Shown here one piece after another: positions 27,578 to 35,979 of a stretch of 64,000 nt of DNA. The stretch lies in NCBI RefSeq assembly GCF_013386765.1, contig NZ_JACARE010000003.1, positions 484,992 through 548,991 of the forward strand. Reading direction: 5' to 3'. Both the position numbers and the translations under genes were made by a program. This DNA is from Pseudomonas yamanorum. Lineage in GTDB: Bacteria > Pseudomonadota > Gammaproteobacteria > Pseudomonadales > Pseudomonadaceae. Every line of letters starts with the position of its first letter. Position 1 is the stretch's first letter. The notes under the pieces were generated by a model that did not search any database, had not been told where the DNA came from, and saw only the letters and a program-made list of their open reading frames with translations.

Positions 27578-28462
27578 TCATATGCTCCGCAACATGCGCC
27601 ATAGCACCACGCAGCCGGTGATTTGCAAGGCGAATGCTGCGAGCATCAGGCGCTGGCCACTGTGGTCATCCCACATGGCCATCAGGTACGTCGGATTAAC
27701 GATCAGGAAGTAGCCCGCGACACTCACCGGCAGCACTGCGAGTACCAGCGCGGTCACTCGGGTTTCCCCCGTCATGGCGCGTAATTGCCGGGCGCCCTGG
27801 TCGCGCTCGCGAATCATCTTGATCAGGTTTTCCAGCAGCTCACTGGCGTTGCCTCCGTAGCGGTGGTTGACCTTGAGGCCCAGGGCAAACAGGCGCAGTT
27901 CATCCTGCTCATAAAACTCGGCATAGTCTTGAGCCGCATCGGGCAGGCTGACACCCAGTTGCACATTGCGCTTGATGCGGCCCATGGATTTTTTCAACGG
28001 GTCGTCGCTGGCATCGATGCCGCTCAAGATCGCATCCGCGAGGGTGCGCCCGGATTTGAGGCTGCGTACGGCGTGGTCTAGCAATTGCGGCAGTTGCTCG
28101 ATCATTCGGCGCAGCCGGCGGCGGTAGCGTACGGCGATGTACAGGCGTAATGCCAAAGGCGGTGCCACCACCATCACGAACAGGCCTATCCACTGGCCCA
28201 GGAGCCCTCCCAGCAGGGCGCCAACGGCCCACAGGGTCAGCCACAGGCCCAGGCGTTCGGTCGGCCTGCCAAGGCCTGCACGGATAAACGTGCGCTCCAG
28301 GCTGGTGGCTACCGCGTTGTCTTTGATGGACTGGGGTTGCCCTTGGGCCAGGCGCACCAGCACCCGATCGGTCTGGGCCTGGCGCAAACCGTTGCGCAGC
28401 AGGCCTATCCCCAGTACCAGAAAGGCCACGGCGAGCAGGGCGAGCAAAATCGGAACGATCAT
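27578..28462 (-). CDS. tadB: TadB, inner-membrane pilus assembly platform protein
   Basis: This 294-residue homologue of TadC carries the T2SS-F domain (IEQLPQLLDHAVRSLKSGRT, then YGGNASELLENLIKMIRERD). Membrane segments are near residues 5-25, 75-110 and the two C-terminal ones (VLAVLPVSVAGYFLIV, AFALQITGCVVLW). It pairs with TadC in the platform. It starts 11 bases after tadA ends. Confidence 0.92.
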   Translation of the reverse strand: MIVPILLALLAVAFLVLGIGLLRNGLRQAQTDRVLVRLAQGQPQSIKDNAVATSLERTFIRAGLGRPTERLGLWLTLWAVGALLGGLLGQWIGLFVMVVAPPLALRLYIAVRYRRRLRRMIEQLPQLLDHAVRSLKSGRTLADAILSGIDASDDPLKKSMGRIKRNVQLGVSLPDAAQDYAEFYEQDELRLFALGLKVNHRYGGNASELLENLIKMIRERDQGARQLRAMTGETRVTALVLAVLPVSVAGYFLIVNPTYLMAMWDDHSGQRLMLAAFALQITGCVVLWRMLRSI

Positions 28463-28473
28463 CGGGTTGCCTC

Positions 28474-29745
28474 CTACACCGGCAGGTGGCCTTCGTGGCG
28501 CAACTTGTCACCCGCGGGATTGATGGCTTCGCGCAGGAAGCCGAAGCCGGTGCGCTTGTCGTGGCGAAACAGGGTGTTGGTGACGTACACGTCCTCGCGG
28601 ATGCCCACCACTTCCACTATTTCGCTGACGCAACGGCGGCCGTCGGGCAGGCGCGTCAGCTGGATTACCACGTCCAGCGCCGCACAGATCATTTGCCGCA
28701 GGGTTTTTTCCGCCACCACCCGGCCGGTCAGGCCCACCAGGGTTTCCAGGCGCAGCAGGGCGTCCTGGGCGTTGTTGGCGTGCACGGTGCTCATCGAGCC
28801 GTCGTGGCCGGTGTTCATGGCGGTCAATACATCGATGACTTCCACACCCCGAATCTCGCCGAGGATGATCCGGTCGGGGCGCATCCGCAGGGCGTTGCGG
28901 ATCAAGTCACTGGCTTTCACCTCACCATGCCCCTCGGCGTTGGGCGGGCGGGTTTCCAGGCGCACGACGTGGGGATGACCCAGTTGCAACTCGGCCACGT
29001 CTTCAATGGTGACCAGGCGTTCGCGGGGGTTGATCAACTGGCTGAGAATGTTCAGCAGCGTGGTCTTGCCGGTGCCGGTACCGCCGCTGATCAGGATGTT
29101 GCAGCGTTTGCCGACGGCGTCCTGGAAGAAATCGAAAATCGCCTGGTCGATGGTTTGCATGGCCACCAGGTCGCTGCTTTTGAGCATGTCCTTGCGAAAC
29201 TTTCGAATCGACAGGCAGGGCCCGTCCAGGGCAATCGGCGGGATGATCGCATTGACCCGGCTGCCATCGGGCAGGCGCGCATCGACCATCGGCGACGACT
29301 CATCCAGCCGCCGTCCCAGCGGCGCGAGGATGCGCTGCATGACCCGCTCCACATGGTGGTCGTCGATGAAGCGCAAATCACTCTGCTGCAGCAGGCCATC
29401 GCGCTCGACGAATACCCGGTGCGGGCCGTTCACCAGAATCTCGGTGACGGTCGGGTCGCGCAGCAGCACTTCCAGCGGGCCGAAGCCGGTCAGCTCATCG
29501 ACGATCTCTTCGGCGAGCCGTTCCATCTCATAGCGGGAAATCGCCAGGTGCATACGCGTGATGTATTCGGCGACCTTGTCGATCACAAATTGCGCCAGGG
29601 ACTGGCGGGTGCCTTCCAGCAGGTTTTTCCCCGACTCTTCGATGGCATCGATGATGTAGCGATGCAGCACCAGTTTCAGACCGTCGTGATCGGTGTTGCC
29701 AACGCTGCCGCGCGGCGGAACACCAAACAGCTTCTCGCCGCTCAT
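28474..29745 (-). CDS. tadA: TadA/CpaF family pilus assembly ATPase
   Basis: This 423-residue hexameric secretion ATPase powers Flp pilus assembly. It has an intact Walker A (SGGTGTGKTTLLN), an Asp-box/His region (MRPDRIILGEIRG, with the Walker-B-like acidic residues) and MNTGHDGSMSTVHANN. The N-terminal part includes FGPLEVLLRDPTVTEILVNG, typical of the CpaF subgroup. The start overlaps the tadZ stop by four bases. Confidence 0.95.
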   Translation of the reverse strand: MSGEKLFGVPPRGSVGNTDHDGLKLVLHRYIIDAIEESGKNLLEGTRQSLAQFVIDKVAEYITRMHLAISRYEMERLAEEIVDELTGFGPLEVLLRDPTVTEILVNGPHRVFVERDGLLQQSDLRFIDDHHVERVMQRILAPLGRRLDESSPMVDARLPDGSRVNAIIPPIALDGPCLSIRKFRKDMLKSSDLVAMQTIDQAIFDFFQDAVGKRCNILISGGTGTGKTTLLNILSQLINPRERLVTIEDVAELQLGHPHVVRLETRPPNAEGHGEVKASDLIRNALRMRPDRIILGEIRGVEVIDVLTAMNTGHDGSMSTVHANNAQDALLRLETLVGLTGRVVAEKTLRQMICAALDVVIQLTRLPDGRRCVSEIVEVVGIREDVYVTNTLFRHDKRTGFGFLREAINPAGDKLRHEGHLPV

Positions 29746-30932
29746 TTGGTCCTCAGCAGGCGGTTAAGCCAGTTGGTGGAGGGTTTTTCCAGGCCTTCGG
29801 AGCGTTTTGCCAGGCGCTCGCCCAAGGTCCGCAAGGCTTGCGTCAGGCTTTCCCGAGGCGCCAGGGAGAACAGGGTCTGGGCCTGGTTTTTCGCGCTCAG
29901 GCGCACCTCCGGGCTCCAGGGCAATACCGCAATCACTTCCAGCCCGAAGCTTTTTTCCAGCGCTTCCGAGTCCGGGGCGGCGCCTTTGAGGTAGCGGTCC
30001 ACCAGCAGGCGGGCGTGGTCCAGTTTCATGCCTTTTTCGCGCCACAGGTTGAGCACCGCCAGGTTGCGGCGACAGTCCGGCACGCTTTGGTCGGTGCACC
30101 ACAGCAGCTTGTCGCAATGGCTGACAAAGGTGCGCAAGGCTTCACTGTCGGGCTGCCCGGTCAGGTTCACCACAATGTGCTGGAAGTGCTGGCGCAGGGC
30201 GCTGAGCAACATGTACAGCTCGGCCGCACTGGTACGCTCCAGCGGCTCGTCGTTAGTGTGATAGGCGAGGATGCGCAGGCCTGCTTCGGCTGACGTGAAC
30301 GCGCTGTTGATCAGGGTCGAGTCCAGGCGGCGCAGGTGGCGCAGGGCATCGCCGAAATGAAAAGAACTTTCCAGCCCCAGCAATGCCAGGCTGTCTGCGA
30401 GTGGCAGGCCCAGGTCGAGCAATAACGTTTGCTGCCCGCTCTTTTGCACCACCAACGCCAAGTGGCTGGCGATCAGCGCGCCGTCGGCATTGCCTTGGGT
30501 GCCGTAGAGCACGGTCAGCCCGCCCAAGTGGGCATTGGGGGTAACCGCCGGCAAGCGTTTGCTGAGTCGGCGAACCAGGCCGGCGACTTCACTGGAGCGT
30601 GAGCCGTAGGCCACAAAGTCCCGTGCGCCGGCACGCATCGCGTTCAGCACGAGCTGGTTGTCCATGCCGTCGCCCAAGGCCACGATGGCGAGCATGGGCT
30701 TGGCTTCCAGGGCGCCTTCGATCAGGGCGCACTGGGTGGTCACGTGTTCACGGTCCAGGCCAATGAACACCAGGTTGGCGAAGGTCACGTCCACCAGCGC
30801 CAACAATTCGTCGAGGCTGCCAGCGCCAGCGCTGACCACCTGGCCCAAGGGCGCGAGTGCACCCTGGAGCCATTCCAGATCCGTGGTGTTGCGGGTGATT
30901 GCCAAAAAGGTCTGGCTCAGGCTCTCGCTCAT
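29742..30932 (-). CDS. tadZ: TadZ/CpaE-like pilus localisation protein
   Basis: This 396-residue protein has an N-terminal receiver-like domain (about 1-130, ALVDVTFANLVFIGLDREH) and a C-terminal ParA/MinD-type fold (about 140-360, LLLDLGLPLADSLALLGLE, VVNLTGQPDSEALRTF). The P-loop position reads LYGTQGNADGALIASHL and lacks the Lys of a true Walker A, so ATP hydrolysis is doubtful. TadZ positions the Tad machine in the cell. It overlaps rcpA and tadA by four bases each. Confidence 0.88.
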   Translation of the reverse strand: MSESLSQTFLAITRNTTDLEWLQGALAPLGQVVSAGAGSLDELLALVDVTFANLVFIGLDREHVTTQCALIEGALEAKPMLAIVALGDGMDNQLVLNAMRAGARDFVAYGSRSSEVAGLVRRLSKRLPAVTPNAHLGGLTVLYGTQGNADGALIASHLALVVQKSGQQTLLLDLGLPLADSLALLGLESSFHFGDALRHLRRLDSTLINSAFTSAEAGLRILAYHTNDEPLERTSAAELYMLLSALRQHFQHIVVNLTGQPDSEALRTFVSHCDKLLWCTDQSVPDCRRNLAVLNLWREKGMKLDHARLLVDRYLKGAAPDSEALEKSFGLEVIAVLPWSPEVRLSAKNQAQTLFSLAPRESLTQALRTLGERLAKRSEGLEKPSTNWLNRLLRTK

Positions 30933-32152
30933 TCGGACAGTCCACTGCGGCGGTCGAAATTGCCGTTTTCGAGGAAATACAGGCGGTACCAGTTAGGGTC
31001 GTAGTTGCGCAGTTTTTCTCCTGGCAACGAAGGCAGTTGTGCGTTGGCAGCCAGGGGCTGAACAAGGTGTGGGGTGACGATCATCAGCAACTCTTTTTCC
31101 TGGCGGCTGACGCTGGAGTCGCGAAAGAACGCACCCAGGATCGGGATGTCGCCCAGGCCGGGAAACTTGCTGACGCTGGAGGTGTTGTTGGTGCTGATCA
31201 GGCCGCTGATCACGAAGCTTTCGCCGTCGGCCAGGGAGATGCTGGTGTCGGTACGGCGGATCGTCAGCGCCGGTACCGAGATGCCCTGGATGGTGACGGC
31301 GTTGCTGTAGTCCAGCTCACTGACCTCCGGCGCGACCTTCAGGGAAATTCGCCCATGGTCGATGACGGTCGGGGTCAGGGTCAGACGGATACCGAACTCC
31401 TTGTACTCGATGGAGATGGTGTTGCTGCCGCTGCTGGGCACCGGGATCGGCACTTCACCACCGGCGAGGAAGGTCGCACTTTGCCCACTGAGCGCCACCA
31501 GGCTTGGGCGGGCCAGGGTGTAAGCAAACCCGCTGCTTTCCAGGGCGTTGATCATGGCCGAGACACGCCCGCCGCCAAAGCCGATGTTGAAGGTGTCGTT
31601 GTTCACCGGCAGTCCGCGAAACCCCGTGGCTGCCGCGTTGGCGACATTGTTTGGGGCGCCGAACAGAAAGTTGCCACCCCGGCCAAATATCGAGGTACTG
31701 GCCTCCTTGAGTTTGGTGCGGCTGACTTCCACAAAGCGGATGTCGGTTTGCACCTGGCTGGGCAGCGTCGGGTCATCGGACGGCGACAGGGCCAGGCTGG
31801 TCAGGGCCGAGGTGGCCTTGCCCTGGACGAACACCATGCTCTGGCGCGGGCTGCTGGAACAGGCCGTCCAGACCATCAGGCTGGTGGTGCCAGGCGCCAT
31901 GCCGGTGAGCAGGAATGCCTGGTTGCCGTTGACCTGCACATCGGCCACTTTCGGATCGCCAATGGCCAGCCGCGTAATCGGCACCGGCGATTGAATGGCC
32001 TGTTGAGTGCCTTCGCCCACCTGCAGCACCGCCGGAAGCTGGCCCAGGCCAGCGCAGTTACCTGACGCTGCCAGTGCCGCCCCGACGGGCAGGCTCAGGG
32101 TGAAAAGAGCCCCGAATACTCGCGAAAAAAACCACACGGTACGACTGCTCAT
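30929..32152 (-). CDS. rcpA: RcpA secretin, outer-membrane pilus channel
   Basis: This 407-residue type II/III secretin family protein forms the outer-membrane pore for the Flp pilus. It has a signal peptide ending near LPVGAALAAS, an N-terminal BON/secretin-N region (IGDPKVADVQVNGNQAFLLT, GTTSLMVW) and the C-terminal secretin domain (VPIPVPSSGSNTISIEYKEF, IRRTDTSISLADGESFVISG, VSRQEKELLMIVTPHLV). It is 21 bases from rcpC. Confidence 0.94.
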   Translation of the reverse strand: MSSRTVWFFSRVFGALFTLSLPVGAALAASGNCAGLGQLPAVLQVGEGTQQAIQSPVPITRLAIGDPKVADVQVNGNQAFLLTGMAPGTTSLMVWTACSSSPRQSMVFVQGKATSALTSLALSPSDDPTLPSQVQTDIRFVEVSRTKLKEASTSIFGRGGNFLFGAPNNVANAAATGFRGLPVNNDTFNIGFGGGRVSAMINALESSGFAYTLARPSLVALSGQSATFLAGGEVPIPVPSSGSNTISIEYKEFGIRLTLTPTVIDHGRISLKVAPEVSELDYSNAVTIQGISVPALTIRRTDTSISLADGESFVISGLISTNNTSSVSKFPGLGDIPILGAFFRDSSVSRQEKELLMIVTPHLVQPLAANAQLPSLPGEKLRNYDPNWYRLYFLENGNFDRRSGLSE

Positions 32153-32172
32153 TCAAGGCATCCTTAGCACTT

Positions 32173-33111
32173 TCAGGGCGTTTGTTGAGTCACCTGGTTG
32201 CCGCGTATCACCTCGACCCCCGAGCGTTTTGGAGCACCATTGGCGGTGGCTTGGCCGAAGCTGTTAAGGGGCGCCGGGCTGAAAGACAATTGGTTGAACT
32301 GATAGAGATCGCGCTTGGTGTTTTCCAGGTTAATCGCGGACTCCGTTTCACCGGCCCAGTATTGGCTCAGCAGTTGTTCGTCGGCACTGCGTACAGCCAG
32401 GCGCAACACACCGGATTGGGCCGCGAGCATCAGCCGGCTCATGAGCTCCTCGGGTACCGCGAGGAGTACCGTGCGTGCGCTGGCGCGATTCTGCTGTGCC
32501 TTGAGTTTTTCGTCCGGGGTGCTCGGTGGTACGGAGCCGGGCTGGCCATCGTTGGTCAACCCCAATTGATCGCCCACGCCCAGCAGGCGCAAGGCGGGTA
32601 CCACCACTTGTGCGGACTGCTGCGGGTTGCTGGCTTCCTGGCGCAGGAAGAGCAGGACGTCCACGTAGTCGCCCGGGTTGAGTTGCCCGCCGGCACCGAT
32701 CACTTCATCCACCGCGACCGCCAGGGCTCGCTCGTTGGGGCGGATCATTCGCGCCAGGGTGCCGCCGGAGTTGAAGCTCTCTTCGGTCAGCCAGGTTCCG
32801 GCCGGCAGCGGCCGCCAAGGGATCTTGCCCACGGCCTGGTCGAGGCTGGTCAGGCTGCCGGCGGGTACCGTGCGCAGTCTTTCCAGGGTCAGGTCGGCGG
32901 CGGTAAGCACGACAAAGGGGGCAACATCATGGGCCAGGACCACCACGGGTTGGCGTGTCTGGTCTTCGGCTACGGGTTGTACAACGTCGGGTGATGGGGG
33001 TACGGGCGGGGCGACAGGGGCAGGGCGGCTGAGTACCAGGCCCCAGTAGCCTGCAATCAATGCACCTACCAATAGCAGCCCGGCAAGAATCAAGCTAATC
33101 CGACTGTTCAT
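32173..33111 (-). CDS. rcpC: RcpC/CpaB, pilus assembly protein with SAF domain
   Basis: This 312-residue protein has one N-terminal membrane segment (ISLILAGLLLVGALIAGYWG), a Pro-rich linker and a SAF-type beta-clip domain (VVLAHDVAPFVVLTAADLTL, WRPLPAGTWLTEE). The CpaB signature NPGDYVDVLLFLRQ follows. It works with RcpA at the envelope. It is the first gene of the minus-strand operon rcpC-rcpA-tadZ-A-B-C-D-DUF3613. Confidence 0.92.
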   Translation of the reverse strand: MNSRISLILAGLLLVGALIAGYWGLVLSRPAPVAPPVPPSPDVVQPVAEDQTRQPVVVLAHDVAPFVVLTAADLTLERLRTVPAGSLTSLDQAVGKIPWRPLPAGTWLTEESFNSGGTLARMIRPNERALAVAVDEVIGAGGQLNPGDYVDVLLFLRQEASNPQQSAQVVVPALRLLGVGDQLGLTNDGQPGSVPPSTPDEKLKAQQNRASARTVLLAVPEELMSRLMLAAQSGVLRLAVRSADEQLLSQYWAGETESAINLENTKRDLYQFNQLSFSPAPLNSFGQATANGAPKRSGVEVIRGNQVTQQTP

Positions 33112-33425
33112 GAAGGCTCTCCCTTTCCTGCTGCATCCACTGCACTTTCCTACTAATGCCTGCGTATTCGGGTTACTGCGAGCGTCTAACTATTTCGCTA
33201 TTTGAAGGTAGTTCAGCTAGGACAAAATGCCATTACTGGGCAGAAAATATCTCCAAGTCTTCTGAAAAAGGTGGATTTTTGGCGTCAGTCTGTCGACTAC
33301 TACTTTGTGATTAATCAGTTCTTACAGTTGTTGGTATGGGGTTTGTTGACAATGCTCTAGTGGCACACCGGAATCATTTTGTAATGCCGCGGTACCAGCG
33401 CCATGGGCGCAAAGGAGAAGTCATT
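33112..33425. promoter_or_regulatory. Divergent rcpC / flp control region
   Basis: These 314 AT-rich bases contain no gene. They include the TAGGAAAGT-type element on the minus strand (33156-33141) and a TTGACA at 33346-33351 facing flp, but no well-spaced -10 box that I would call. A regulated promoter needing PprB is a fair inference. Confidence 0.5.
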
Positions 33426-33617
33426 ATGTTCCTTGATCTTGTTCGCATGGGTTTCATCAAAGTCCAGATTTTTTTCTACTCAAGAGAAGGTGCGTCGGGT
33501 ATCGAGTACGCGTTGGTGGCCGCGATGGTTGCTATCGGCTTGGCTGCCTTTGTTACCCCCATCCGGAACGCGGTGACAAGCGTCTTTACGCAGATACAGG
33601 GCTCCATCCATACCTGA
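33426..33617 (+). CDS. flp: Flp type IVb major pilin
   Basis: This 63-residue prepilin is the fibre subunit of the Tad pilus. The cleavage/assembly motif reads EGASGIEYALVAAMVAIGLA: processing after the Gly of GASG/IEYA-type sites leaves the conserved Glu-Tyr pair of Flp pilins. A short hydrophilic tail ends VFTQIQGSIHT. ATG at 33426 follows AAAGGAG by eight bases; in-frame upstream Met codons would give a much longer leader and have no ribosome site. Confidence 0.93.
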   Translation: MFLDLVRMGFIKVQIFFYSREGASGIEYALVAAMVAIGLAAFVTPIRNAVTSVFTQIQGSIHT

Positions 33618-33683
33618 CTCTGGTCCTCGCGCAAACACGTGCAGGTCTCGCTGAATGATCTATTGCGCATCAGGCATTTCTCC

Positions 33684-34091
33684 ATGAATTCCTCTTTGTC
33701 TCCCCGGCAACAAATCCTTTTGGTGGACGATGAAGAGGACGCCCTCATTGAACTGGCCGAGTCGCTGGAGAATGAGGGCTTTGTCTGTTTTACCGCCACC
33801 TCGGTCACCTTCGCTTTGCAGGAGTTGACCCTGCATCCCGATATCGCCCTGGTGATCACCGACCTGCGTATGCCCGAGGAAAGCGGTATCTCCTTGATCA
33901 AGCGCCTGCGCGAACACACCTCACGCCAGCACCTGCCGGTGATCGTCATGTCTGGCCATGCCGAGATGGATGATGTCAGTGACATGCTGCGCTTGCAGGT
34001 GCTGGACCTGTTTCGCAAGCCGATCTACCTGGTACGGTTGATCGACACCCTCAACAGCCTTTTCCCCATTCCGAAAATCAGGCTCATGTAG
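33684..34091 (+). CDS. Single-domain response regulator
   Basis: This 135-residue protein is a receiver domain with no output domain: ILLVDDEEDA at the start, acceptor Asp in LVITDLRMPEESG, and Lys in LFRKPIYLVRL. It sits right after flp and may tune PprA-PprB or a diguanylate cyclase by protein contact; this is inference. ATG at 33684 starts the domain cleanly; an in-frame GTG at 33639 lacks a ribosome site. Confidence 0.82.
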   Translation: MNSSLSPRQQILLVDDEEDALIELAESLENEGFVCFTATSVTFALQELTLHPDIALVITDLRMPEESGISLIKRLREHTSRQHLPVIVMSGHAEMDDVSDMLRLQVLDLFRKPIYLVRLIDTLNSLFPIPKIRLM

Positions 34092-34114
34092 GAGCGAGCG
34101 GGCTCGCTCCTACA
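34087..34114. repeat. Single REP palindrome
   Basis: TGTAGGAGCGAGC and GCTCGCTCCTACA are separated by two bases. It lies between convergent genes and could act as a two-way terminator. Confidence 0.85.
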
Positions 34115-34118
34115 GGGT

Positions 34119-35804
34119 TCAGAGTTGGTAGCTGAAACTCAACGTATACCGCGGCCGTCGATTGAAGCTGTCCAGGGCGATGTCCGACATTGGCTTGGCC
34201 GCTTCCAGCGCGATGTTGTAGTACTTGTTATCGCCGAAGCGCAGACCCACCGCCGCCGACGACATGTTGTTGCCCTTCACCGGCAGTTCGTTGAACCAGG
34301 TCTTGGCCTTGTCCAGCACCACGTAGGGCTGCAGGATTTTTACCCACTCGCCGCTGCGGTTGAAGCTGTAGTTGACCTCATACGCCACGCCCCAACCCTT
34401 GTCGCCCGAGCCCTGGTCATCCGGGTAACCGCGCCCGAAATTCTGCCCGCCGAACGTCGCCCGTTCGCTGTCGGGCAAGGTGTCGTCGCTCCAGTAAAAG
34501 GCCGCCGATGCGACGCCTTGCCAGTTGTCGAAGAACTTGTCGCTCTGCACACCCGAGACGCGCAGGCGGAAGAAGTCGATGTCGGGCTTTATGCCCTCGA
34601 AGTCACTGCGGGTCTTTGCCCCCAGACCGTCGATGCCCTGGTACAGGCCGGCGCTGAGGATGCGCAGTTGGCGCGTGTCGGATTTGCGCCAGTCACCTTC
34701 AAACGCCAGGGCGCGCAGGTTGGTTTCCAGGTCGAAACGTTGGGGGAAACCCACCAGTTGATAACGGGTGGTCTGGTCCACAGCATACAGCCGCGTGCCC
34801 AGGGTCAGCGACTCGGTGGGGGAGGCGATCAGCGGATGGCTGAGGCCGACGGAGTAACGGTCAATTTCCTGGTGGGGCTTGAGTTCAAAACCACCGTCCA
34901 GCTGCACATTGCTGCGTGGGTCGGCGCGGTAGCGCTCGGCGTTGACCACCAGTTGGGTGCCCTCGGCATTCACGAACTGGCTGTAACCCAGGCGGTAGTA
35001 GTGCTCCTTGTCCTCGCCGGGCGGGAACAGGCCACTGACGCTCAACTGCTCGCCCATGGAGGTCTGGGAATTGCTGGTGCCGGTGATCAGGGCTTGCAGG
35101 CCACCACGGCTGTCGTCGGTCATGCTCATGCTGCTGGTGAAGGGTTTGCGCGAGGCCTGGATCTGCATGCGCGTGCCGCCATCGGTGGTGCCCGGCGGCG
35201 GTACTTGTGCCTGCAGCGTCACACCCGGGATACGCCCCATCAACGTGGTGTAGCGTTCGAAGGTCTTGCGGGTCAGCGGGCGCTCGGCCAGCAGCTTGGC
35301 TGCCAGTTTGTCGACGTAGGCCGAGACTGAACCGATGTCGCCCTGAATGTTGTAATCCTTGATGTAGCCCTCCACCAGCACCACGTGCACCAGGCCGTTT
35401 TCGAAGCGCTGGTCGGGCAAGTAGGCGTAGGACAACAGGTAGCCATCCTGCTGGTAGCGGCGGGTGATGCCGCGGGTGGCTTCAATCAATTGGGCGACCG
35501 TGGTTTCGTGACCAATCAGCGGCTCGAAAACCTGGGCCACGTCCTTGAGCGGGTAGATCGTGCCTCCGTCGATTTGCAGCTTGCGAATGGTCACTTTGGT
35601 GTCCATCAACAGCGGCTGGCCCTGGGTGGCCGCCGGCTCCGGCAATTGGGTCTGCGGGGTGACCGGGCGGTAGGCATCGGCGGGGAGATTGGGCACCGGC
35701 AGGTTGCGAATGGTGTCGTTACTGTTGAGGAAACTGGGCAGGGTCTCGGCGTGGACACTGGAAGCAATGAAGGTGAGCAGAAACAAAGGCGTCAGGGCGC
35801 GCAT
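34119..35804 (-). CDS. ShlB/FhaC/HecB-type two-partner secretion transporter (TpsB)
   Basis: This 561-residue outer-membrane barrel has a signal peptide (MRALTPLFLLTFIASSVHA) and a POTRA region (IRKLQIDGGTIYPLKDVAQV, YQQDGYLLSYAYLPDQRFEN). The FhaC-type barrel is marked by RKPFTSSMSMTDDSRGG and ATFGGQNFGRGYPDDQGSGD (the conserved VRGY-like loop). ATG at 35804 follows GGAG; the open frame continues 27 codons upstream without support. Such proteins export a large TpsA adhesin, but no TpsA gene is adjacent; the neighbour is a glycine-rich lipoprotein. Confidence 0.9.
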   Translation of the reverse strand: MRALTPLFLLTFIASSVHAETLPSFLNSNDTIRNLPVPNLPADAYRPVTPQTQLPEPAATQGQPLLMDTKVTIRKLQIDGGTIYPLKDVAQVFEPLIGHETTVAQLIEATRGITRRYQQDGYLLSYAYLPDQRFENGLVHVVLVEGYIKDYNIQGDIGSVSAYVDKLAAKLLAERPLTRKTFERYTTLMGRIPGVTLQAQVPPPGTTDGGTRMQIQASRKPFTSSMSMTDDSRGGLQALITGTSNSQTSMGEQLSVSGLFPPGEDKEHYYRLGYSQFVNAEGTQLVVNAERYRADPRSNVQLDGGFELKPHQEIDRYSVGLSHPLIASPTESLTLGTRLYAVDQTTRYQLVGFPQRFDLETNLRALAFEGDWRKSDTRQLRILSAGLYQGIDGLGAKTRSDFEGIKPDIDFFRLRVSGVQSDKFFDNWQGVASAAFYWSDDTLPDSERATFGGQNFGRGYPDDQGSGDKGWGVAYEVNYSFNRSGEWVKILQPYVVLDKAKTWFNELPVKGNNMSSAAVGLRFGDNKYYNIALEAAKPMSDIALDSFNRRPRYTLSFSYQL

Positions 35805-35892
35805 AGGACACTCCATGGTCAAACTGCAGCAGCGTTTCGCGGATTCCCGCCGGGTTCTGGGGCGCGGTTCGGGAGGGCCTTTCACTGGCCAA

Positions 35893-35930
35893 TAAAAAAG
35901 ACGAGAGACTCATTGGAATCTCTCGTCTCA
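35893..35930 (-). terminator. Rho-independent terminator after the glycine-rich gene
   Basis: On the minus strand, AGACGAGAGA (35928-35919) pairs with TCTCTCGTCT (35908-35899), followed by TTTTTTATT. The short stem and T-run make a classic terminator for transcription coming from 37611. Confidence 0.85.
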
Positions 35931-35979
35931 ACCAAGCGTAGGCGCTGGAGGGGAGGCCGTCTAATGGCCAGGTGCAATT

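Noticed and set aside
28486..29994. A 502-codon plus-strand open frame
   Set aside because: It is antisense to tadA and part of tadZ, both of which have conserved motifs.
33346..33385. TTGACA with downstream TGTAAT as a flp promoter
   Set aside because: The spacing (28 bases) is too long for sigma70; kept only as part of the general control region.
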